A stretch of DNA of 64,000 nt from Collimonas sp. OK607 (GTDB lineage: Bacteria; Pseudomonadota; Gammaproteobacteria; Burkholderiales; Burkholderiaceae_D), in NCBI RefSeq assembly GCF_900111995.1, contig NZ_FOKF01000006.1, positions 103,949 through 167,948 of the forward strand, in the 5' to 3' direction. The notes beneath the pieces were generated by a model. The model saw nothing but the letters and a program-made list of their open reading frames with translations, was not told where the DNA came from and made no database searches. The stretch's first letter is position 1. Every line of letters starts with the position of its first letter. This document shows positions 1 to 8,758 of the stretch, piece after piece. The translations under genes were made by a program, and so were the position numbers.

Positions 1-1312
1 ACAGCATGATCGGGCAATCTCGATATAGCCAGCGCGCGATAACCACCTTCTGCTGATTGCCGCCGGAAAGTTCTCCCGCTGCCTGCAGGCCGTTGCGCGA
101 GCGGATCCGCAAGCGCTTGATGTAATCGTCGGCAACCTCGGCTTCTGCCTGCTGATCCAGCACTCCGAGCTTGCTGACAGAAGATAGCTTGGCCAGCGTG
201 GTGTTGAGTCCGATCGATTGCGACAGCAGCAGTCCCTGGCTCTTGCGGTCCTCGGTGATCATGGCGATGCCGGCTGCGATGGCTTCTTTCGGCGATGAAA
301 TTTTCGCCGCTTGCGTTTGATCGCCGATGAATACTTCACCTTGATCGGCACGATCCGCGCCAAAAATCAGGCGCAGCAATTCGGTACGGCCGGAGCCGAT
401 CAAGCCGGCGACGCCTAGAATTTCACCGGCACGTAAATCGAATGAGGTTGGCGCAACCACTGCGCCGCGGCCAATATCACGCACGCGCAACAAAGGTGCG
501 CCAATGGTGCGATGGCCAAGGTCAAGCTCGGCTTCCGCGGCGCGACCGACCATCAGCTGCACCAGCGCGTCTGTGCTGTAGCCGCCGATAGCGTCATCGC
601 ATACCAGCTGGCCATCGCGCAATACGGCAATACGGTCGGCAACCCGCTTCAACTCTTCCAGCCGATGCGAGATATAGATGATGGCGACGCCTTCCGACTG
701 CAGTCGCGCAATCTGCGTGAACAGTAATTCGACTTCACGATTGGTCAGCATGGCGGTAGGTTCGTCCAGCACCAGCAAGCGGCAACTGCCGATCAGGTTG
801 CGCGCAATTTCCACCATTTGTTGATGACCCACACCCAGTTCGCCGACGGGCGTCCAGGGATCGATATCGGCCATGCCCACCGCCGCCATCTGGACTCGCG
901 TAGCCTGCGCCAGTGCAGCCTTGTCGATCCAGCCGAAGCGATGCGGCAGTTGGTTGAAGTACAGGTTTTCGGCAACGCTCAGGGTTGGAATCAGGTTCAA
1001 TTCCTGCATCACCATGCGGATGCCGAGATGTTCGGCTTCCTTGCGCGAACCCGGCTGATAACTCTGGCCGTCAAGCAGCATGCTGCCTGTGGTTGCATCT
1101 ACCAGGCCGCAGACGATTTTCGACAGCGTGCTTTTACCGGCGCCATTTTCACCGGTCAGGGCCAGTATCTGACCCGGGCTGATGCTGATTGAGACGTCGC
1201 TCAATACCGGTTCGACGTAGGTTTTGCCAATTCCGGTCAAACTTAATAAGGGAACTTCAGATGCAGCGGCACGCACCTCAGACTGATGCGCCGCAATGTA
1301 TTCGTTGGACAT
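1..1312 (-). CDS. Sugar ABC transporter ATP-binding protein (RbsA/MglA family), 3'-truncated by window edge
   Basis: ATPase that drives import of a monosaccharide at the inner membrane. About 437 N-terminal residues are visible; the family is about 500 long, so the end lies outside the window. It has the duplicated nucleotide-binding layout: Walker A GENGAGKST near residues 54-62, Q-loop MVMQELNL, Walker B LLVLDEPT, and the second-domain signature LSGGNQQ close to the window edge. The start at 1312 is preceded by GGAGG at good spacing; an in-frame ATG at 1327 lacks this. It lies downstream of the binding-protein gene in the same operon. A permease gene is expected to the left but is not visible. 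Confidence 0.93.
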   Translation of the reverse strand, partial: MSNEYIAAHQSEVRAAASEVPLLSLTGIGKTYVEPVLSDVSISISPGQILALTGENGAGKSTLSKIVCGLVDATTGSMLLDGQSYQPGSRKEAEHLGIRMVMQELNLIPTLSVAENLYFNQLPHRFGWIDKAALAQATRVQMAAVGMADIDPWTPVGELGVGHQQMVEIARNLIGSCRLLVLDEPTAMLTNREVELLFTQIARLQSEGVAIIYISHRLEELKRVADRIAVLRDGQLVCDDAIGGYSTDALVQLMVGRAAEAELDLGHRTIGAPLLRVRDIGRGAVVAPTSFDLRAGEILGVAGLIGSGRTELLRLIFGADRADQGEVFIGDQTQAAKISSPKEAIAAGIAMITEDRKSQGLLLSQSIGLNTTLAKLSSVSKLGVLDQQAEAEVADDYIKRLRIRSRNGLQAAGELSGGNQQKVVIARWLYRDCPIML

Positions 1313-1430
1313 TCTGTCCTCCACCATGACAGCTGTACTTAAGCTGATTGGGAACAGGGTAAACCGCCACGCGCCTGGCTTGGCGGCTCTTCAACCCTGT
1401 CCCGCAATTACGTTGCGCAGTTACCGCTAA

Positions 1431-2387
1431 TTACTTGCTGTCTTTGGTCACCAGCGCGACCTTGGTTTCAACAGTACCGCCGAGCGTGTTTTGGGCTTTC
1501 TTGTCGGCGATCGCCTTCAATACCGTTTCGATGCCGAACACCGCTTGTTGCGAAGCAAACTGATCGGCTGTCGCCAGCACGCGGCCATCTTTCAACATCG
1601 GCTTGATGGCGTTGATATTGTCGTAGCCGACCACCAGTACTTTGCCGGTCTTGCCGGCAGCCTTGACGGCGGCAACAGCGCCCAGGGCCATGTTGTCGTT
1701 ACCAGCCAACAATGCCTTGATATCCGGATGCGCATTCAGCATGGCGGCAGCAATCTGGTTGCCCGGCGCCATTTCCCATTGACCGGATTGCACGCCAACC
1801 ACGTTCGCGCCAACCGCGCTCATGGCGTCCTGGAAGCCCAGGGTGCGCTGCTGTGCATTGATGGTGGTGGACACGCCTTCGATGATGCCGACCTTGTCGC
1901 CCTTCTTGATTTGCTTGGCCAGGTAGTCGCCGACCAGCTTGGCGCCCTTGCGGTTATCCGGGCCTACGAACGGTACCGTGATGCCTTTTTCCTTGAGTGC
2001 TGCGTCATCCAGCTTGTTGTCGATATTCACCACAATGATGCCGGCGTCGATGGCTTTCTTGATGACAGGCACCAGCGCTTTCGAATCGGCGGGAGCGATC
2101 ACCAGGCCGTTGACTTTGGAAACGATCATCTGCTCGACGATCTTGATCTGGTTCGATGTGTCTTGTTCGTCCTTGATGCCATTGGCAATCAGGTCATATT
2201 GCGCGGCGTGGGCTTTCTGGTGCTCCTTGGCGCCGTTTTCCATGGTCAGGAAAAATTCATTGGCCAGCGATTTCATCACCAGCGCAACCTTAGGTTTGGC
2301 AGCGGTCTGCGCCATGGCAGGCAGAGACGGCAAGGCGCAGACCAGAACGGTGGCGGCAATCAGCTTGAGGCGGATACGGGTATTCAT
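1431..2387 (-). CDS. Sugar ABC transporter periplasmic substrate-binding protein (RbsB-like)
   Basis: Periplasmic binding protein of the ribose/galactose class (Peripla_BP_4), 318 residues, a normal length. A signal peptide (basic MNTRIRLK, hydrophobic core, AMA-Q cleavage site near residue 26) precedes KPKVALVMKSLANEFF, the usual first strand. The NGLVIAPADSKAL, VGPDNRKGAKL and LAGNDNMALGAV segments are the typical ligand-cleft and hinge motifs. It is the first gene of an operon with the ATPase downstream and has a LacI-type operator about 90 bases upstream. The sugar cannot be read from sequence; ribose or a related monosaccharide is an inference. Confidence 0.92.
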   Translation of the reverse strand: MNTRIRLKLIAATVLVCALPSLPAMAQTAAKPKVALVMKSLANEFFLTMENGAKEHQKAHAAQYDLIANGIKDEQDTSNQIKIVEQMIVSKVNGLVIAPADSKALVPVIKKAIDAGIIVVNIDNKLDDAALKEKGITVPFVGPDNRKGAKLVGDYLAKQIKKGDKVGIIEGVSTTINAQQRTLGFQDAMSAVGANVVGVQSGQWEMAPGNQIAAAMLNAHPDIKALLAGNDNMALGAVAAVKAAGKTGKVLVVGYDNINAIKPMLKDGRVLATADQFASQQAVFGIETVLKAIADKKAQNTLGGTVETKVALVTKDSK

Positions 2388-2476
2388 CGAAAGTCTCCTG
2401 AAAGTTTTTATTAACTGCGGTTATTAAATGCGTCGTTGAACGGCATATCCGTTCGGATCGGCATGCCACCATTTGC

Positions 2477-2498
2477 AACGCGCAAACGTTTGCGCGTT
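2477..2498. promoter_or_regulatory. LacI-family operator palindrome upstream of the sugar transporter
   Basis: A perfect 22-bp palindrome centred on CGCAAACGTTTGCG. Its core with the central CG step is the hallmark of LacI/PurR/RbsR-type operators. It sits 90-111 bases upstream of the binding-protein start, so it probably controls the sugar operon. The cognate regulator gene is not in the window. Confidence 0.75.
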
Positions 2499-2615
2499 TT
2501 GATGATAGCACCAGATCCGGGGAAAATTCAAGGTCGCCGCATTGCTTGACAAAACGACAATGAAGCTCCCGGAATGCTAATTTGAAAAGATTTTGATCTT
2601 TAAGCCGAGTCCTGA

Positions 2616-3794
2616 TCAGGCCGACAGGTAACGCTCCAGGCGTTGCGCGCCATCTTCCAGGCGCTCCAGCGAACTGGCAAAACACCATCGGACATAACCC
2701 TCGCCTTCGGGACCAAAAGCGTTGCCCGGCGCCAGGCCCAGTCCGGCATCGCGCACCAGTTGCTTGCACAATTCCAGGCTATCGTCGACACCGTCGACGC
2801 GGAAGAACAGATACATCGCACCCTTCGGCCGCGGCGCAGTAATCCCCGGCAAGGCATTCAAGCGCTGATACAGGAAATCACGCGCTGCACGATAACGGGC
2901 CACCGTGTTGCCGATGATTTCATCGCCGCGCTCGATGGCGACGACGCCGGCGCGTTGTATGAAGCCCGGCGCGCAAGAAGTGTTGTACTCGATCAGCTTG
3001 CCGATATCCGTCATCAGGGTCGGCGGCGCCACCAGCCAACCGAGCCGCCAACCAGTCATCAGCCAGGATTTGGAAAAACTGTTGGATGAAATCAGCCTGT
3101 CTTCGGCAGTAGCTATGTCCAGGAAGGATGGCGCACACTGCGGTGCATCGGCGTGCTCGGTGTACACCAGCCGCTCATACACGTCGTCGGCAACAATCCA
3201 GATGCCGTGCCGGCGGCAGTGCGCCAGCACGATTTCCTGCTGCTCGCGCGGCATGACCCAGCCGGTCGGATTGTTCGGCGAATTCAGCAAGACGGCGCGG
3301 GTATCCGGCGTCAAGGCGTCTAGCAACTGCTGCAGATCGAGCTCCCAGGTCTGGCCGAACTGCAAGGCCACGCGCACTACTTCGGCGCCGAGTATTTTCG
3401 GGATTTCGGCGACATTCGGCCACAGCGGCGTTACCGCCACCACCCGGTCGCCGGGGTTGATGATCAGCTGCGACAACACCATCAATGCCGATACGCCGGA
3501 AGACGTGACCGCTATCCTGCTGGCGTCGACCGGTTGGTGCAGAGCGGATAAATAACTGGCAATCGCTGCGCGCAAAGGCGGGATGCCATAGTTGTGGGTG
3601 TAAAACGTGTCGCCGTCATCCAGCCCGGCCTTGGCCGCATCGCGAATGAAGCTCGGGGTCACCTGGTCCGGCTCGCCGAACCAGAACGGCAATACGTCGT
3701 CACGGCCCATGCCGACGTTGGCGACCTCGCGGATGCGCGAGGCTTCAAGTTGGCGCACCACGGCGCGGGCGACAGCAGGATGATCCAGAGGCAT
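2616..3794 (-). CDS. Class I/II pyridoxal-phosphate aminotransferase
   Basis: Fold-type I aminotransferase of 392 residues, moving an amino group between an amino acid and a 2-oxoacid in the cytoplasm. Seen: NNPTG near residues 174-178, the DDVY segment (203-206) that contacts the cofactor ring, the cofactor lysine in SNSFSKSWLMTGWR (K242), and a C-terminal YVRWCFA with the probable carboxylate-binding arginine. The N-terminal block FWFGEPDQVTP is typical of the aspartate/aromatic-like subgroup. It stands alone between the sugar operon and topB, so context gives no substrate. Confidence 0.88.
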   Translation of the reverse strand: MPLDHPAVARAVVRQLEASRIREVANVGMGRDDVLPFWFGEPDQVTPSFIRDAAKAGLDDGDTFYTHNYGIPPLRAAIASYLSALHQPVDASRIAVTSSGVSALMVLSQLIINPGDRVVAVTPLWPNVAEIPKILGAEVVRVALQFGQTWELDLQQLLDALTPDTRAVLLNSPNNPTGWVMPREQQEIVLAHCRRHGIWIVADDVYERLVYTEHADAPQCAPSFLDIATAEDRLISSNSFSKSWLMTGWRLGWLVAPPTLMTDIGKLIEYNTSCAPGFIQRAGVVAIERGDEIIGNTVARYRAARDFLYQRLNALPGITAPRPKGAMYLFFRVDGVDDSLELCKQLVRDAGLGLAPGNAFGPEGEGYVRWCFASSLERLEDGAQRLERYLSA

Positions 3795-3947
3795 GGCAAT
3801 ATCCGGTAAGCGGTAATTGAGCGGAAATCAATGCGGGCGAAAGCTGGTCCGCGACAACGGTGCATGACAGGAAGTGTAGCCGAAAGCATGCGGAGTTGTG
3901 GCACGGCGAAATCACCAAGCCAGTCGTCGAGTGATCGTAGCGGCAAT

Positions 3948-3974
3948 AAAAAAAGCCGCTCAATTGAGCGGCTT
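3948..3974 (-). terminator. Intrinsic terminator of topB
   Basis: A perfect 22-bp inverted repeat (core AGCCGCTCAATTGAGCGGCT) lies about 20 bases after the topB stop. On the minus strand it is followed by a run of seven U residues, the classic Rho-independent arrangement. Confidence 0.9.
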
Positions 3975-3994
3975 CTTCAAAAGTAAATCAACGC

Positions 3995-6637
3995 TTATGC
4001 AGCTTTACGCTTGGCGACAACTTTCTTGGGTGCTGCCTTTTTAGCCGCCGGTTTTTTTGCCGCGGGCTTTTTAGCTGCCGGCTTCTTCGCTACCACCGCT
4101 GCCTCGCCATCTTCACCTTCGACTACAGCTGCTTTCGCCTTACCCTTGGCTGGCGCCTTGGCTTTGCGTTCTTCAAACTCGAAGCTGACCTTGCCATCCT
4201 TGCCCTTGACCAGGAAGGCCTTGAATGGACGACGCGTACGCTGCGAAATAAAACCTGGCAACAGATCGGTCTTGCCATCGTTGAGCAGCTTGACCATTTG
4301 CTCCGGCAAGATCTCTTGCTGGAGAATGATGCGGCCGCTACGGAAGTCACAAGCTTTCGGTTTGGCTACAGTCTTTTCGCAAACATAAGCCAAGCCCATT
4401 TCGTAGACGCCGCTGCCACATTTCGGACATGGTCCAAGCGCGGTCTGACCGGTGAAATCGACACCCTCGCCATCTTCGCCTTCGCCATCGTTCTGGCCGA
4501 AATCAAATTCCAGCTTGAAGTTCTTGATCTCTTCGTCGCGACTGATTTTCAGGATTGCGGCAAACGGCCGGCCCATTTTCGAACGGAACCCTTGCAGCGG
4601 ACCGATGGTGCGCTTAGTCAGCAATTCCTCGACTTCAGGAATTTCAAACTGACGGCTGCCCGGCGTCTTGCTCATCGAGAATTCGCATTTGGTGCAGGCG
4701 AAACGACGATAGTTTTCCTTGACCACGCTGCCGCAATTCGGACACGGCGCTAGCAAGGTTGCGTAGTCGCCAGGGATGGTGTCGTTATCGTATTCCTTGG
4801 CGCGCTTGACGATGATCTGGGTCAGCTGCGCGATTTCGCGCATGAACTCTTCACGGCTGATGGTGCCGCGCTCGATCTGCGACAGCTTATGTTCCCATTC
4901 GCCGGTCAGTTCTGGCTCGGTCAATTCATCCACACCGAGACCGTGCAACAAGGTCATCAACTGGAATGCCTTGGCGGTCGGTATCATTTCCCGGCCTTCA
5001 CGCAGCAGGTACTTTTCGTTCAGCAAACCTTCGATGATGGCAGCGCGCGTCGCTGGCGTACCGAGACCTTTGCCGGCCATGGCTTCCCGCAGATCGCCAT
5101 CGTCCAGCAATTTCCCCGCGCCTTCCATCGCCGACAGCAAGGTCGCTTCAGTGTAGCGCGCAGGCGGCTTGGTAACCAGGCCGTTGGCTGTAATCTTGTC
5201 GGTCTTGACCTTTTCATCCTTGGCCACGGCAACCAGCGTGCCGCTGTTTTCCGGATCCTTTTCATCCGCGGCTTCCTTGCCGTAGATCGCCAGCCAGCCC
5301 GGATTCGTCATGACCTTGCCTTCAGTCTTGAACTGGTGGCCGGACACTTCGGTGTAGCGGGTAGTGACCTGGAACTCGGCGGCCGGGAAAAACACTGCCA
5401 TGAAACGGCGGGTAACCAGGTCGTACAGCTTCTGCTCCGGCTCCGACAGATTTTTCGGCGCCTGCGTTGTCGGGATGATCGCAAAGTGATCGCTGATCTT
5501 GGTGTTGTCAAAGATCCGCTTGTTCGGCTTGACCCAGCCCTTGTTCAGGATCTGTGCAGCGAACTGTTGATAGTTATTGTTCTCCGACACCGTTTCCAGC
5601 GTTTGCTTGACGGTGCTCAGGTAATCTTCCGGCAGGTGACGCGAGTCGGTACGCGGATAGGTCAGTACCTTGTGCTTTTCGTACAGCGCTTGCGCCAGGC
5701 CAAGCGTGTTCTTGGCTGAGAAGCCAAAGCGCGAGTTGGCTTCGCGCTGCAGGCTGGTCAGGTCGAACAGCGCCGGCGCCATCGAGGTGGTCGGCTTCGA
5801 CTCTTCGCGCACGTTGCCCAGTTTGCCGCGGCAGGCGGCAACGATGGACTCGGCGGCAGCTTTGCTCCACAGGCGCTCGGCGCGTTTTTCCGGATCGGTT
5901 TCATCCTTCTTGTGCGCACTGTCGAGCCAGCGGCCTTCGTAAATACCGGCGGCGCAGACGAACTCTGCGCGCACTTCCCAGAAATCGCGCGACACGAACT
6001 TCTTGATCTTCTCTTCACGGTCGACCACGATCGACAAGGTCGGCGTTTGCACGCGGCCGACGGTGGTCAGGTAGAAACCGCCTTCCTTCGAATTGAAGGC
6101 GGTCATGGCACGCGTACCGTTGATGCCGATCAGCCAGTCGGCTTCGCTGCGACAGCGGGCGGCGTCGGCCAGCGGCAACATGTCCTTGTCTTCACGCAAA
6201 TGGGTGAAACCGTCGCGTATCGCGCCCGGCGTCATCGATTGCAACCAGAGCCGCTTGACCGGCTGCTTGGCTTTCGTATATTGCGCGATCAGGCGGAAAA
6301 TCAGCTCGCCTTCACGCCCGGCGTCACAGGCGTTGATCAGTGCGGTGACATCCTTGCGCTTGATCAGCTTGTTGAGCACCTTGAGGCGCGACTCGGTCTT
6401 GGCGATCGGGTTCAGCGCGAAGTGCGGCGGAATCATCGGCAGATGGGTGAAAGTCCATTTGCCGCGCTTGACGTCGTATTCTTCAGGAACGGCGATTTCC
6501 AGCAGATGGCCGACCGCGGAGGACAGAACATATTCGTCGGATTCAAAGTACTCATCGTGCTTGGTGAAGCCGCCGAGCGTCTTCGCGATGTCGTTCGCGA
6601 CAGATGGTTTCTCAGCAATGATGAGGGTCTTGCTCAT
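3995..6637 (-). CDS. topB: DNA topoisomerase III
   Basis: Type IA topoisomerase of 880 residues that passes single strands to decatenate DNA and resolve recombination or replication intermediates. Seen: TOPRIM start KTLIIAEKPSVA, acidic metal site DAGREGE (105-111), the active-site tyrosine in LTYPRTDSR (Y327), and the GLGTPATRA block near 524-532. The C-terminus has a zinc-ribbon CPNC...CTKC (C632, C635, C648, C651), a second ribbon-like CPKC...C, and a Lys/Ala-rich basic tail of KKPAA repeats that probably binds DNA nonspecifically. The extra zinc ribbons resemble TopA, but the catalytic body follows TopB. It is followed by its own terminator. Confidence 0.92.
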   Translation of the reverse strand: MSKTLIIAEKPSVANDIAKTLGGFTKHDEYFESDEYVLSSAVGHLLEIAVPEEYDVKRGKWTFTHLPMIPPHFALNPIAKTESRLKVLNKLIKRKDVTALINACDAGREGELIFRLIAQYTKAKQPVKRLWLQSMTPGAIRDGFTHLREDKDMLPLADAARCRSEADWLIGINGTRAMTAFNSKEGGFYLTTVGRVQTPTLSIVVDREEKIKKFVSRDFWEVRAEFVCAAGIYEGRWLDSAHKKDETDPEKRAERLWSKAAAESIVAACRGKLGNVREESKPTTSMAPALFDLTSLQREANSRFGFSAKNTLGLAQALYEKHKVLTYPRTDSRHLPEDYLSTVKQTLETVSENNNYQQFAAQILNKGWVKPNKRIFDNTKISDHFAIIPTTQAPKNLSEPEQKLYDLVTRRFMAVFFPAAEFQVTTRYTEVSGHQFKTEGKVMTNPGWLAIYGKEAADEKDPENSGTLVAVAKDEKVKTDKITANGLVTKPPARYTEATLLSAMEGAGKLLDDGDLREAMAGKGLGTPATRAAIIEGLLNEKYLLREGREMIPTAKAFQLMTLLHGLGVDELTEPELTGEWEHKLSQIERGTISREEFMREIAQLTQIIVKRAKEYDNDTIPGDYATLLAPCPNCGSVVKENYRRFACTKCEFSMSKTPGSRQFEIPEVEELLTKRTIGPLQGFRSKMGRPFAAILKISRDEEIKNFKLEFDFGQNDGEGEDGEGVDFTGQTALGPCPKCGSGVYEMGLAYVCEKTVAKPKACDFRSGRIILQQEILPEQMVKLLNDGKTDLLPGFISQRTRRPFKAFLVKGKDGKVSFEFEERKAKAPAKGKAKAAVVEGEDGEAAVVAKKPAAKKPAAKKPAAKKAAPKKVVAKRKAA

Positions 6638-6912
6638 AGTGTTGTCTCGAAAGTTACGCGCATCAAATTAAGGATAAAGAGCGCATGTTTTTGCTTGTGC
6701 ACGTAAGTGGCAGCCTGTAAATTTAGTTGCCGACGGGAAATCACCCGTAATATATCAGCAAACCCATCAGCAAACTCATTGCAGTAACTTGCAACAAATT
6801 TCACAGCCTGCGCCGCATTAATGCGGCCAATGATAAGCGGGTTGTTGGAAAAATCGCAAGCGCCGTGACCCGGTTTGCGGTCTGGCCAGCCTGCGGCAGG
6901 TGTAAGCAGTGT

Positions 6913-7392
6913 TTAGTGCAGCTGGCGTGGCTCGGGATCGTCGTCTTCGTCGATAAACAGTTCGTCGAACATCAAGCCGTCCGGCTCCTTGCCCTGGCTC
7001 CATAGCACCATCAACACGATCACCTTGAGTTTATCGAGCGGGACCGGCGTCTCGCTGACAGACAACGCGCGTTCAATGACAATCTCGCGTTGCACCGGGT
7101 TGAGCATCTTGGCCGACTCCAGGAACTGGATGAAACCGATCGCAGGAATGCCCAGCACGTCGATTTCCTGCTGAGCATAAATGCGGATGCCAAAAGAAAA
7201 AGCGGTTTGCTGCGGGTATTTATCGGCGAACTCGTGGTTGGTTTCTGCCAGGTCGGTCAGCCAGCCGAGCGCCTTGGTGATTTCGTCTTCTTCAAAGCCG
7301 ATGGCCGACAGCTTCTTGACCAAAGCCTCCGGTTCAGGGCAGGCGTCGGGCCGATAATAAGTTTCATACAGATAAACAAGGACTTCAAACAT
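6913..7392 (-). CDS. smg: Smg family protein (DUF494)
   Basis: Small cytoplasmic protein of 159 residues, the usual length for the Smg/DUF494 family, whose biochemical role is not established. Recognisable blocks are [13 protein letters not shown] at the N-terminus, an acidic C-terminus ([15 protein letters not shown]) and [15 protein letters not shown] near residue 130. It is followed by topB and preceded by dprA, the neighbourhood in which smg usually occurs in beta- and gammaproteobacteria. The 275-base gap to topB holds a 16-bp palindrome (6812-6827) and no gene. Confidence 0.85.
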   Translation of the reverse strand: MFEVLVYLYETYYRPDACPEPEALVKKLSAIGFEEDEITKALGWLTDLAETNHEFADKYPQQTAFSFGIRIYAQQEIDVLGIPAIGFIQFLESAKMLNPVQREIVIERALSVSETPVPLDKLKVIVLMVLWSQGKEPDGLMFDELFIDEDDDPEPRQLH

Positions 7393-7492
7393 GGTTCTAC
7401 TGTATCGCTAAGGTAAGAATATGACAAGGTAAGACAGGTAAAGTACAACGGTAACCGTGAAAACAACGACAAACTGGTGCTTCCGACCATCC

Positions 7493-7506
7493 TGTATACG
7501 TATACA
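7493..7506. promoter_or_regulatory. 14-bp palindrome TGTATACGTATACA between dprA and smg
   Basis: A perfect palindrome lies about 100 bases upstream of the smg start and 32 bases after the dprA stop. GTATAC-type dyads are often bound by GntR-family repressors, so it may be an operator. No regulator gene is nearby and no further support is visible. Confidence 0.3.
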
Positions 7507-7538
7507 AGTATCGCAGGATTTATGCAATGCCGCCCGAA

Positions 7539-8651
7539 TCAGCCGATACGGCGATAAATTCCACCGGGCAAAACTTCAATCAGCCCAGCCAGTTCCAGCT
7601 CAAGCAACTGGCCGCTCAGGTTGGCTACATCGTTGCCGCTGCGCTCCGCCAAAACGTCGAAACTGACCGGATCATACCCGAGTACGGCAAGTAACCCCTG
7701 CAACTCCTGACCGGCGCCACCGACAGCCGCGGCGACCGGTGTCGCAGGAGCGCTTGCTGCAACAGTGGCCGCCACCCCGTGCAAAGGCCTCAGCTCTTCC
7801 AGAATATCCTGCGCCGACTCCACCAGCTTGGCTCCCTGCTTGATCAGTTGATGGCAGCCTTTGGATAACGGCGAGTGAATCGAACCGGGAATCGCGAACA
7901 CATCACGCCCCTGCTCGGCCGCCATCCTGGCAGTGATCAGCGAGCCGGACTGCGCTGCGGCCTCAACCACGAGCACGCCGCGCGCCAGGCCCGAAATGAT
8001 GCGGTTGCGGCGCGGGAAATTGGCAGCGATACCGGGCATCCCCAGCGGGTACTCGCTGACGATGCAACCGGCCTCGGCAATCTGATGCGCCAGGCCGCGA
8101 TTGCGCGCCGGGTAAACAATATCGGCGCCGGTACCGATTACCGCCACCGTGCTGCCGCCGTCAGGATTGCCTGCAGCCCCGCGCAAAGCGCCTTGGTGCG
8201 CAGCTGCATCCACTCCCAAAGCCATGCCGGAGATGATGGTCAGGCCACGCTGACTGAGGATTTCGGCGAAACGATCGGCGTTGGCGATGCCCTGCGCTGT
8301 AGCGTTGCGACTGCCGACCACGGCCATGGCCGGCCGCGTCAGCAATTCTGCACGCCCCTTCACGTACAACATGAGCGGTGGGTCGGTAATATCCAGCAAG
8401 GCTTGCGGATAGGCGCTGTCGGCCAAGGTGAATACCTGATTGCCGGGTTGCTCCAACCATTCGAGCGTCCTTGCCGTCAGTGCCAGGACAGCATCCGAAG
8501 GCGCCGCCAGCAAGGCGTAGGCAATCCGCTCTGGCACGACTTTGTGCAAGGCCGAGAAGGAAGAAGAAAAAATGTTTGCGGGTAAACCGAAGGCAACCAG
8601 CAGCCGGCGCGCGGTTTCCGCGCCGACACCGGCAGTCTGCTCGAGACGCAA
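7539..8651 (-). CDS. dprA: DNA-processing protein DprA (start codon uncertain)
   Basis: Loads RecA on incoming single-stranded DNA during natural transformation. Of 370 residues, a helix-hairpin-helix-like N-terminus (LEQTAGVGAETARRLL) is followed by the Rossmann-like DprA domain with MAVVGSRNATAQG, LTIISGMALGVDAAAH, SEYPLG and FPRRNRIISGLA, then a C-terminal winged-helix-like domain. The given start is a TTG with no visible ribosome-binding site. The frame stays open upstream through VDELAAW, which relatives also carry, but contains no ATG, GTG or TTG before the stop at 8781-8783. A one-base insertion in the G run at 8712-8720 would link an upstream ATG (8730) to this frame. Confidence 0.88.
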   Translation of the reverse strand: MRLEQTAGVGAETARRLLVAFGLPANIFSSSFSALHKVVPERIAYALLAAPSDAVLALTARTLEWLEQPGNQVFTLADSAYPQALLDITDPPLMLYVKGRAELLTRPAMAVVGSRNATAQGIANADRFAEILSQRGLTIISGMALGVDAAAHQGALRGAAGNPDGGSTVAVIGTGADIVYPARNRGLAHQIAEAGCIVSEYPLGMPGIAANFPRRNRIISGLARGVLVVEAAAQSGSLITARMAAEQGRDVFAIPGSIHSPLSKGCHQLIKQGAKLVESAQDILEELRPLHGVAATVAASAPATPVAAAVGGAGQELQGLLAVLGYDPVSFDVLAERSGNDVANLSGQLLELELAGLIEVLPGGIYRRIG

Positions 8652-8758
8652 CCAGGCTGCCAGTTCGTCTACATCGATTGCATTGGTTGCAGCGGAAGGA
8701 CAGCAGTTTATCCCGCCGCCGTCGTCATGAAGATTATCTTTATTAACAGCAATTACCT

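Noticed and set aside
4011..4115. Short tandem repeats at the topB 3' end
   Set aside because: They encode the repetitive KKPAA tail of the protein and are common in betaproteobacterial DNA-binding proteins; not an independent repeat element.
6812..6827. 16-bp palindrome GCCGCATTAATGCGGC between smg and topB
   Set aside because: No motif family recognised and no second copy seen; may be chance or a weak operator for topB.
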